From Rubrobacter sp. (GTDB taxonomy: Bacteria > Actinomycetota > Rubrobacteria > Rubrobacterales > Rubrobacteraceae): a stretch of DNA of 11,508 nucleotides. Both the position numbers and the translations under genes were made by a program. Position 1 is the stretch's first letter; each line of letters begins with the position of its first letter. Below are positions 1-5,756 of this stretch, piece by piece. The stretch covers positions 1 to 11,508 of the forward strand of contig JADDPY010000159.1 of assembly GCA_016781635.1 (NCBI GenBank), in the 5' to 3' direction. The notes below the pieces were generated by a model that had not been told where the DNA came from, ran no database searches, and was given only the letters and a program-made list of their open reading frames with translations.

Positions 1-95
1 CCGCTCCCCGAAGGGGCGAGCAGGACGTAGCGGCCGTCTACGACGGTTTGCCGCATGCTTTGGGCCTTGTACCCTTGGACCCCGTCTTCGCTCAC
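1..95 (-). CDS. N-terminus of probable Ser/Thr protein kinase (partial, runs off left edge)
   Basis: Only about 31 codons are visible. Reading leftwards from a GTG at 95-93 the peptide opens MSEDGVQGYKAQS and continues MRQTVVDGRYVLLAPSGSG to the edge. The run V-V-D-G-R-Y-x-L-L-x-P-x-G-S-G matches the usual start of actinobacterial PknB-type kinases, where GRY precedes the glycine-rich ATP loop (GxGxxG). The GTG has a GGGAG about 10 bases upstream; the ATG at 56-54 is an alternative start. If correct, the protein would phosphorylate Ser/Thr residues using ATP, usually from a membrane-anchored position. The loop reads P-S-G-S-G where P-L-G-S-G is commoner. Catalytic motifs lie outside the window, so the call rests on a short stretch. 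Confidence 0.5.
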   Translation of the reverse strand, partial: MSEDGVQGYKAQSMRQTVVDGRYVLLAPSGS

Positions 96-617
96 CGCCC
101 GCAAACTCCCTCGTGGTCGCTTTCGCTGCTTCTTCTCGGGTTGCCATGGACTACGCAACGAGGCTAATCCATGGTTAAGGTTTGCGGTATACGGTTAAGA
201 TTTGCCACCAAATCGCGATCTGTTCGTGCGAGGGGCGACTCCGGGTTCCGCCCCTTCTCCCGTCCGCGTTGGGCGCAGCCCGTTGAGGGAGGCCGGGGGG
301 GGGCAAGACTTCCTGACAAATGGAGCAATTGTGGGCTCCAGGATGCCCCGTTGGCCGGGGTCACTACTTCGCGAGACCGATGCCAGGCGTCCAGGTGGGG
401 GAGCTTTTCGCCCCACAAAATGTCGCCGGTCGCCGGCAGCGTATGGCACCGTCGGCCAAACCCTCGAGCCGTAGAGAGCAACGAGCGCGCCAAAGGCCGA
501 CCTTTTCGGATTTCGGGCCGGGACACGCCGACATTGCCCAAAGCTCGCGGCCTACTGTGTGGGTTCGGGTAATCGCTCACTATCCGGGGGTAGGCACGCG
601 CGTACCTTGGGACACAT
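96..617. other. Gene-poor region, about 520 bp, no recognised gene
   Basis: Open frames exist on both strands here, but none gives a recognisable protein; they are rich in Arg, Pro and Gly, as random high-GC DNA is. The stretch holds a two-copy direct repeat (173-205) and a run of nine G. It also holds small inverted repeats: 321-326 with 335-340 (TGGAGC/GCTCCA) and 346-350 with 356-360 (CCCCG/CGGGG). It contains the upstream region of the minus-strand kinase-like gene. It may be decayed coding DNA, like the permease remnant to its right, but I cannot identify a parent gene. Confidence 0.5.
173..205. repeat. 13-bp direct repeat with 20-bp period
   Basis: GGTTAAGGTTTGC (173-185) recurs as GGTTAAGATTTGC (193-205) with one mismatch. 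The centre-to-centre distance is 20 bp, about two helical turns, the spacing expected for tandem binding of a response-regulator-type dimer on one face of the DNA. It lies about 80 bp upstream of the proposed GTG start of the minus-strand kinase-like gene, so it could be its operator. Only the repeat itself is seen; the regulatory role is inferred. Confidence 0.4.
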
Positions 618-651
618 ACCCGATCTGTACCAATACAGGTACAGATCGGGT
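618..651. terminator. Perfect 14-bp hairpin, possible terminator of the decayed minus-strand unit
   Basis: ACCCGATCTGTACC (618-631), a six-base loop AATACA, then its exact complement (638-651). It sits about 65 bases past the stop of the minus-strand permease remnant, where a transcription terminator would be expected. Neither side has a T-run, so it is not a classical intrinsic terminator. T-less hairpins have been proposed as terminators in actinobacteria. A palindromic protein-binding site is the alternative. Confidence 0.45.
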
Positions 652-715
652 GCTCTGGACAGACGGTGCGAGTGGTGGATGGGCCAGGGTTCCACTACTT
701 TCGCAAACCCGGCGG

Positions 716-1124
716 TTACACCACGAGGCTAAGCGCCAGGATCAAGAGCAAGGAGACTACCGACGCATCGCGGTCACGAGGGTGAGCGCTTTGAGTGCTC
801 CTTGAGTGGAAACTCCTAGCAGGGTCTGAAACATCCAGAAAAAGTTGCTGTTCACTTGCAACGCGAACAGCGCCCCGGAGCCGATGGCCAGTCCGAGGAT
901 CACCGTAGGCACGTCGATGCTGCCCATTATCGGGGCCAGTATGCCCGCTGCGGTGATGGCTGCAACCGCGAGATCGATCCTATGGCAAGGTGCAAGACGG
1001 CCGCAACCGCCCCAGGCTAATAGAATCGTTAACAGAACCGGCGTGCCTGCCTCTGCCGAGAAGAATCCCCCGAGGATGCCGTCGAGTCCGGTCTCGCCGA
1101 TAACGAGTAGAGGGGCGCTCGCTC
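716..1124 (-). pseudogene. 3' remnant of a GntP-family gluconate:H+ symporter
   Basis: Conceptual translation across frames gives a hydrophobic protein end resembling the last 130 or so residues of GntP/GntT permeases. Segments include APLLVIGETGLDGILGG, AVAAVLHLAIGSI, AAITAAGILAPIMGSI, GLAIGSGALFALQVNSNFFW, and a final SVVSLLLILALSLVV before a TAA at 718-716. These sit in different frames. At about 970-1012 the reading must jump and return for the conserved helix with its GS element to appear, and at about 765-775 one more shift is needed to bypass a TAG (759-757) and read the last helix. The 5' two thirds of the gene are missing; the remnant abuts the stop of the upstream GGDEF-EAL gene. 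A functional permease would import gluconate with protons. This copy cannot make one. Confidence 0.7.
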
Positions 1125-2954
1125 CTACCAGCGAGGGCGGGCCGCGAGCAGCGAAGCGGCATCCTCGGCCGGAAGAGCTCGGGACAGGTAATCGCCCTGT
1201 CCCATATCGCAGCCCATCTTTCGTAACCGCTCGAGCTGCCCCTCGGTCTCTATCCCCTCGGCGACGACCTTCAGGTTCATGGCGTGCGCCAGCCCTATTA
1301 TCCCCGAGGCCACCACCGCGTCGTTGGGATCCTCCCTGAGGCCTGCGACGAAGGAGCGGTCTATCTTCAGGTAATCCAGAGGGAAGCGCGTCAGGTACAA
1401 AAGGGACGAGTATCCGGTCCCGAAGTCGTCGATGGAGAGATCGACCCCGAGGGACTTGAGGTCGCGCATGACGCTCGCCGCCAGGGGGGCGTCCTCCATC
1501 GCCACGCCCTCGGTGATTTCGAGGATGAGGCACCCGGGGTCCAGCCCGCTCTCCTCGAGGGCCCGGGCGATGTCCCGCACGAGCCCCTCGTGCTCGAACT
1601 GCCTGGCCGAGAGGTTCGCGCTCGCCGTCAGGGGGGGGCTCCGTCGGATGCAGCCTCTGCTACCGTGCTACCTGCCCGCAGGCCTCCCCGATCACCACCG
1701 TCCCAGGGGTACGACGAGGCCGGTCTCCTCCGCGACCCGGACGAAATCCTCCGGGAGCAACAGGCCCCGCTCCGGGTGCCGCCAGCGCACCAGGGCCTCC
1801 ACGCAGACGAGCCTGCCCGTCGAGAGGTCCGCCTTGGGTTGGTAGTGGACAACGAACTCCTCGCTGGGGCTCTCCATGGCTCGTCTGAGGTCGCCCTCCA
1901 ACGCCAGGCGCCGGAGGGCTCGGACGTTCATCTCCTCCTCGAACAGAACGTAGCGGGCCTTGCCGTGCTCTTTGGCCCGGTACATCGCCGCGTCCGCGTT
2001 GCGGAGGAGCTCCCCCGGCCGGTCCCGCGGTGTGCGGTTCAGGGCGATCCCGACGCTGGCCGTAACATGCACCTCGTGGCCGACGAGGGCGAAGGACGGG
2101 CGCAGGGCTTCCGCCACGCGCTCCGCCACGTGGATAGCCTCGCCCTCGTCGGTGACGTCCTCGAGCAAGACGACGAACTCGTCACCGCCGAGCCGTGCGA
2201 CGGTGTCCCCGGGCCGCACGCATTCCTTGAGCCGACGGGCCACCTCCACGAGGAGGCGGTCGCCCGTCTCGTGGCCAAAGGAATCGTTTACGTGCTTGAA
2301 GAGGTCGAGGTCCAGGAAGAGCACCGCGACCCGCACCTCGCCCCGGGCCGACCGCGCGAGGGCGTGCTCGAGGCGGCCCATGAGGAGGGTCCGGTTCGCA
2401 AGGCCGGTTAGGGGATCGTGGAACGCCCGGTGAGCGAACTCCTCTTCCAGCCGCTTGCGCTCGGTCACGTCGTTCACGGTCCCGACGTGGTTCGTGACGC
2501 GCCTGCCCCCGCCGTTCATGGCGGCGACGCCGAGTTCGTTCCAGAACATCGCGCCATCCTTCTTGTAGTTGCGAAGGATCCCCGACCACCGTACCTCGTC
2601 GCCGCGCTCCTCCCGGAGCTTTCGCAACTCGCGGATCGCGGGCTGGTCGTCCCCGGCCTGCAAGAAGCGGGGGTTGCGTCCCACCACCTCGTCGGTAGAG
2701 TAGCCGGTGATGCGCTCGAAGGCGCGGTTGACGTAGATGATGGGGTCGTCGGGTTCGGTGGCGTCGGTGATCATCACGCCCTGCTGGCTCGCCGACAATG
2801 CGCGCTGCAACAACCGCAGCTCGTCCTTCGCCCACTTGTTTTCGATCTCCGCTCCCCCGTCCTGACTGGCGACAAAAGTTTGACTATCGCCACGAGCAGG
2901 CGATGGCTCCGTAATATCTCTTACTGGGACGATGCGGCCCACCGCGTCCGCCAC
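1125..2954 (-). pseudogene. PAS-GGDEF-EAL cyclic-di-GMP protein, disrupted
   Basis: Domains in order, numbered from the GTG at 2954: PAS at about 48-166 (IIYVNRAFERITGYS, LRNYKKDGAMFWNEL), GGDEF (HDPLTGLANR, then RLGGDEF, preceded by an RPGD that fits the RxxD product-inhibition site), and EAL (VEALVRW, SIDDFGTGYSSL, YLKIDRSF). An intact protein would be a diguanylate cyclase/phosphodiesterase. The frame is broken in the EAL domain. A missing G gives TGA at 1694-1692 after the motif PLGRW, TAG at 1662-1660 stands where Trp is expected, and an eight-G run (1631-1638) has one base too many and restores frame. Mending these gives about 610 residues, like the intact neighbour. The PAS motif reads GRNPRFLQ, so the LOV cysteine is Pro. 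The start is unsure: upstream, removing one A from a five-A run (3010-3006) would join an ATG at 3021 to a hydrophobic segment GTLLPIPLVAGLVADAV. Sequencing errors could mimic these lesions. Confidence 0.8.
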
Positions 2955-3264
2955 GAGGCCCGCGACCAGCGGAATCGGCAGAAGGGTTCCGAACCCGATC
3001 CACGATTTTTGTAACCGTCATCCTCTTTTCACGAAGGGTTATGGCGGCACCCCCTGCTCGACCCGACACCACTCTTACGAGGCGACCCCGGGACCGGATC
3101 ATCCCGCTCATACCAAGTTGGCACACCGCGAGGAGCCTGAGGTCGAGTTGGAGCTGGCCTGATTGCGGGTAGCCGTCTGTACCCCCTCACCGAGAACGAG
3201 CTTTCGCCCGCCGTGTTGAAGCACCTGGACGTCGAACCACCCATCTGTGCTCGGCAGTACTGCG

Positions 3265-3276
3265 TATAATCCCGAA
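3265..3276 (+). promoter_or_regulatory. TATAAT -10 element placed for a leaderless transcript
   Basis: A perfect TATAAT at 3265-3270 is followed by six bases and then the ATG at 3277. Transcription normally starts about seven bases after the -10 box, so the mRNA would begin at or next to this ATG, an arrangement common in actinobacteria. No good -35 hexamer stands 16-19 bases upstream; a TTGAAG at 3216-3221 is too far. The rest of the divergent region, about 3022-3264, shows no gene and probably also holds the promoter of the minus-strand gene. Confidence 0.5.
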
Positions 3277-5073
3277 ATGCCCGAGAAAGCAGACGGCGGA
3301 CGTCGGCATATGGAGCAGGAGCTGCGCCTGCTGTATCGGGCCATCGCCGCCAGCTCCAACGGCATCACCATCAGCGACCCGAGCCAGCCGGACAACCCCA
3401 TCATCTACGTCAACCGCAGCTTCGAGCTCATGACCGGCTACTCCTCGGAAGAGACACTGGGCCTTAATTGCCGGTTCCTGCAGGGCCCCGACGGGAACCA
3501 GCCGCCCTTGACCGAGGTGCGCGCCGCCATCCGAGAAGAGCGCGATTGCCAGGTTCTCCTGCGCAACTACCGCAAGGATGGCACGCTGTTTTGGAACGAG
3601 TTGAGGCTCTCCCCCGTGCACGACGAGCGTGGGCACCTCGTCAACTTCGTCGGGGTGCAGAACGACGTCACCGAACGCAAGCAGGCCGAGGAGAAGCTGA
3701 AGCGCGCGTATGCCGAGTTGGACGAGCGGGTCCGGCAGAGGACCGCACGGCTCGCGGAGACCAATGCGGAGCTGCAGCGGGAAATAGCCGAACGTCAGGT
3801 GCTCGAGGAACAGCTAACCCACCAGGCGTTTCACGACCCTCTGACCGGCTTGCCGAACCGGACCTTGTTCACGGACCGTCTCGACCTCGCCCTGGTCCGC
3901 GCCAAACAGCGGAAAGGCAAGGTTGCGGTCCTGTTCATGGACCTCGACAACTTCAAGGTCATCAACGACTCCCTGGGCCACGAGGCAGGAGATCAGGTGC
4001 TGCTGGCGGTTGCCGAACGCCTGGAGGACAGTATGAGAGCCGAAGAGACGATCGCACGCTTCGGTGGGGACGAGTTTACCGTCCTGCTCGAAGACGTCGC
4101 GAGCGTGAGCGATGCGGAGCGGGCGGCGGAGCGGATCGCAGAGGCATTGGGAGCGCCCTTCTACCTGGGAGGGCGCGAGAGGTTCCTCACGACCAGCATC
4201 GGGATCGTTTTGAGCACCTCCGGTTGCGAACTTCCGGAAGAGCTGCTGCGCTACGCGGACGCCTCGATGTACCGGGCCAAAGCAGCCGGCAGGGCTTGCT
4301 ATGCGGTGTTCGACCAAAGCATGAACGAGAAGGCCCTCGAACGCCTGGAGCTGGAGGCTCACCTTCGCCGCGCCCTGAAGAGGGAGGAGTTCAGGGTCTA
4401 CTATCAGCCCAAAGTGTCGTTCGGCTCCGGCGAGATCGTTGCTATGGAAGCACTGATCAGGTGGGAGCATCCGGAGCGGGGTTTGGTACCCCCCGCGCAA
4501 TTTATCGCGGCCGCGGAGGAGATCGGCCTAATCGTCCCTATTGGGAGGTGGGTGTTGGAGGAGGCCTGCCGCCAGGCGTGCCGCTGGCACGATCGTTTTC
4601 CGGACAGGCCGCCGCTGAAGGTATGCGTGAACCTCTCGGGCAAGCAACTCCAGCATCAAGCCCTGGTCGAGGAGATTGATGATGCCTTGCAAGAGACCGG
4701 GCTGGACCCAACTGCTCTGAATCTGGAGATCACGGAGAGCGTCGTAATGGAGGATGCGCCTTCCACCCTTGCCACGCTGCAAGAGCTCAAGGAACTGGGC
4801 GTGAACCTCGCCATAGACGACTTCGGGACGGGCTACTCGTCGTTATCCCGCCTCAGGCGCTTCCCGGTGGATTACCTCAAGATCGACCGCTCGTTCGTCG
4901 GCGGGCTTGGGAAGGACCCCGACGATACCGCGCTGGTGTCGGGGATAGTGAGCCTGGCTCACAGCTTGGGCCTGAAGGTCGTGGCCGAGGGTGTGGAGAC
5001 CGCCGAACAGCTGGCGAGGTCGCGAGAGATGGGGTGCGAATTCGCACAAGGCTACTACTTCTCGAAGCCATAA
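3277..5073 (+). CDS. LOV-GGDEF-EAL blue-light-responsive c-di-GMP cyclase/phosphodiesterase
   Basis: 598 residues, cytoplasmic, no membrane segment. A LOV domain (about 17-132) carries GLNCRFLQG with the flavin-adduct Cys65, plus Asn97 (RNYRKDG), Asn107 (FWNEL) and Gln128 (FVGVQND), the usual FMN contacts. A long charged helix (about 132-182) looks like the signalling coiled coil. The GGDEF domain (about 183-345) has GGDEF at 263-267; the inhibitory-site position reads RAEE (254-257) instead of RxxD, so product inhibition may be weak. The EAL domain (about 362-598) keeps EAL 391-393, NLEITES, IDDFGTGYS, LKIDRSF and VVAEGVE, so phosphodiesterase activity is likely. The protein stops right after GYYFSKP, about 15 residues sooner than most EAL proteins. 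The ATG at 3277 is preferred because a TATAAT lies just before it; an in-frame GTG at 3247 would overlap that promoter, and an ATG at 3310 is also possible. It diverges from its broken paralogue and precedes a polysaccharide operon. Confidence 0.93.
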   Translation: MPEKADGGRRHMEQELRLLYRAIAASSNGITISDPSQPDNPIIYVNRSFELMTGYSSEETLGLNCRFLQGPDGNQPPLTEVRAAIREERDCQVLLRNYRKDGTLFWNELRLSPVHDERGHLVNFVGVQNDVTERKQAEEKLKRAYAELDERVRQRTARLAETNAELQREIAERQVLEEQLTHQAFHDPLTGLPNRTLFTDRLDLALVRAKQRKGKVAVLFMDLDNFKVINDSLGHEAGDQVLLAVAERLEDSMRAEETIARFGGDEFTVLLEDVASVSDAERAAERIAEALGAPFYLGGRERFLTTSIGIVLSTSGCELPEELLRYADASMYRAKAAGRACYAVFDQSMNEKALERLELEAHLRRALKREEFRVYYQPKVSFGSGEIVAMEALIRWEHPERGLVPPAQFIAAAEEIGLIVPIGRWVLEEACRQACRWHDRFPDRPPLKVCVNLSGKQLQHQALVEEIDDALQETGLDPTALNLEITESVVMEDAPSTLATLQELKELGVNLAIDDFGTGYSSLSRLRRFPVDYLKIDRSFVGGLGKDPDDTALVSGIVSLAHSLGLKVVAEGVETAEQLARSREMGCEFAQGYYFSKP

Positions 5074-5115
5074 CCCGGTGGAACGGCGTCGAAACTTCTC
5101 CCGACGAACGGCCCT

Positions 5116-5150
5116 CGGTGGTATATGTACCATTCTCACATACATCACCG
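5116..5150 (+). terminator. 13-bp imperfect stem-loop after the LOV-GGDEF-EAL gene
   Basis: CGGTGGTATATGT (5116-5128) pairs with ACATACATCACCG (5138-5150) around a nine-base loop. There is one G-T wobble and one A/C mismatch. It begins 42 bases past the TAA, a fitting place for a terminator. No T-run follows, so the assignment rests on stem stability and position. Confidence 0.45.
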
Positions 5151-5214
5151 GACCTGAGAGCCGCTTGGCCTCCGCCACGGGCATACTGCGAGCCGGTGGG
5201 CTGGCGAGTGTAGT

Positions 5215-5231
5215 GAAAGCTATACGCTTTC
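5215..5231. promoter_or_regulatory. Small inverted repeat GAAAGC/GCTTTC
   Basis: GAAAGC (5215-5220), loop TATAC, GCTTTC (5226-5231), a perfect 6-bp stem between the previous gene's terminator-like hairpin and the AT-rich leader. It could be a second weak terminator or a protein site; nothing further is evident. Confidence 0.25.
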
Positions 5232-5269
5232 GGGCTGCAAACGTAACATCTACCCGGTAACCGGAACTG

Positions 5270-5285
5270 ATACTAACTTTAGTAT
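5270..5285. promoter_or_regulatory. 16-bp palindrome, possible operator
   Basis: ATACTAA (5270-5276), a two-base spacer CT, and TTAGTAT (5279-5285): perfect seven-base half-sites with dyad symmetry. A and T dominate in otherwise GC-rich DNA. The size and symmetry suit a dimeric helix-turn-helix repressor or activator. It lies upstream of the polysaccharide operon and could control it. This is inference from symmetry only. Confidence 0.4.
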
Positions 5286-5308
5286 TAAGGTGGGTTGCAC
5301 TTTCGGAC

Positions 5309-5430
5309 ATAAAAAATGCAAACGCCTGCAAAGCACGCTTTTTTCCATATTATGATATATTTTTAATTTGTGTCGTTGATCTAATGTACACCTTCGCTCG
5401 TACACACGGGTGTAGGAAAATATACGGTGT
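5309..5430 (+). promoter_or_regulatory. AT-rich segment, probable promoter region of the polysaccharide operon
   Basis: The segment includes runs of six A (5311-5316) and six T, then CATATTATGATATATTTTTA (about 5346-5365), in sharp contrast to the GC-rich genes. TATGAT (5351-5356) resembles a -10 box, but I see no convincing -35 partner. It also holds GTACAC twice, 14 bp apart (5386-5391, 5400-5405), and an inverted GGTGTA (5409-5414), so TACACC and GGTGTA form an inverted repeat. AT-rich DNA of this kind is a usual place for promoters and for binding by nucleoid proteins such as Lsr2. The exact promoter is not resolved. Confidence 0.4.
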
Positions 5431-5458
5431 TGCTAATTGTGGCAGGCACTCACTAACG

Positions 5459-5626
5459 TTGGAGGTAGGGCGAGGCGCGAGTGCGCCGGTTGGATGGCAG
5501 AAGGCTAAAGAGGTTTAGGCAAACAGTAGAGGTGTAGAGACGCGGACCGCCAAGACGGGCACCAGGTTCCGCGAGGAGCCAGTGGTGCGACCGGCTACCG
5601 AGGAAATTCTCGGAGACCGGTTTTTT
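5459..5626 (+). ncRNA. Candidate structured 5' leader with attenuator, possible riboswitch
   Basis: The region between the AT-rich promoter candidate and the GT2 gene can fold into three hairpins. The first is GGCGC-GAGT-GCGCC (5474-5487). The second is a long stem, GCACCA+GGTTCC, GNRA loop GCGA, GGAGCC, bulge AG, TGGTGC (5559-5588). The third is an intrinsic terminator (5590-5626). A terminator ahead of the operon, with no recognised gene just before it, is the layout of an attenuator or riboswitch. Short blocks GGCAAAC (5518-5524), GACGC (5538-5542) and TACCGA (5596-5601) recall, in order, conserved pieces of the c-di-GMP-I (GEMM) riboswitch, but its first tetraloop stem is not seen. I do not assign a class or ligand. 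Confidence 0.45.
5590..5626 (+). terminator. Intrinsic terminator upstream of the operon (attenuator)
   Basis: ACCGG (5590-5594), internal loop CTA, CCGAG (5598-5602), loop GAAATT, CTCGG (5609-5613), AGA, CCGGT (5617-5621), with a run of six T at 5621-5626. A 5+5 bp stem directly followed by a T-run is a standard rho-independent terminator. It stands about 126 bases before the GT2 start codon, so readthrough here would set operon expression. Confidence 0.65.
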
Positions 5627-5672
5627 GTTGGGTTATGCGGGTTTTTGCCTGGTTTGTATGGAGGATGGGCGG

Positions 5673-5756
5673 ATGCGTAGAGCGGCGGTGTCAAGAGAGG
5701 TTGCAGGCTTGCGGGTTGTGTCTCGTGGTGCGACGGGCGTAGGGGGTCAGGTATGA
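5673..5756 (+). CDS. 27-codon upstream ORF overlapping the GT2 start by ATGA
   Basis: The ATG at 5673 has a strong GGAGG (5660-5664) eight bases before it. The predicted peptide begins MRRAAVSREVAGL and ends GATGVGGQV; it resembles no family I know. Its TGA (5754-5756) overlaps the ATG of the glycosyltransferase gene in an ATGA, the classic geometry for translational coupling. It follows the attenuator-like terminator by 46 bases, so it could be a leader peptide whose translation feeds ribosomes to the downstream gene. An ATG at 5658 in the same frame is an alternative start. Coding is unproven; in GC-rich DNA short open frames are frequent. Confidence 0.35.
   Translation: MRRAAVSREVAGLRVVSRGATGVGGQV

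Noticed and set aside
96..617. Insertion sequence or transposase remnant
   Set aside because: No transposase motif, terminal inverted repeat pair or target duplication could be recognised.
1284..2411. 375-codon plus-strand open frame
   Set aside because: It is the shadow of the GGDEF-EAL gene on the other strand; composition is Arg/Glu/Pro-rich without motifs.
2650..2820. LOV photoreceptor call for the minus-strand protein
   Set aside because: The motif reads NPRFLQ with Pro in place of the adduct Cys, and the flavin Gln is replaced, so only a general PAS call is justified.
5515..5605. Firm assignment as a c-di-GMP-I (GEMM) riboswitch
   Set aside because: GGCAAAC, GACGC and TACCGA blocks occur in order, but the stem with GNRA loop that should follow GGCAAACC is not formed, and the middle block has extra bases. 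Kept only as a possibility.
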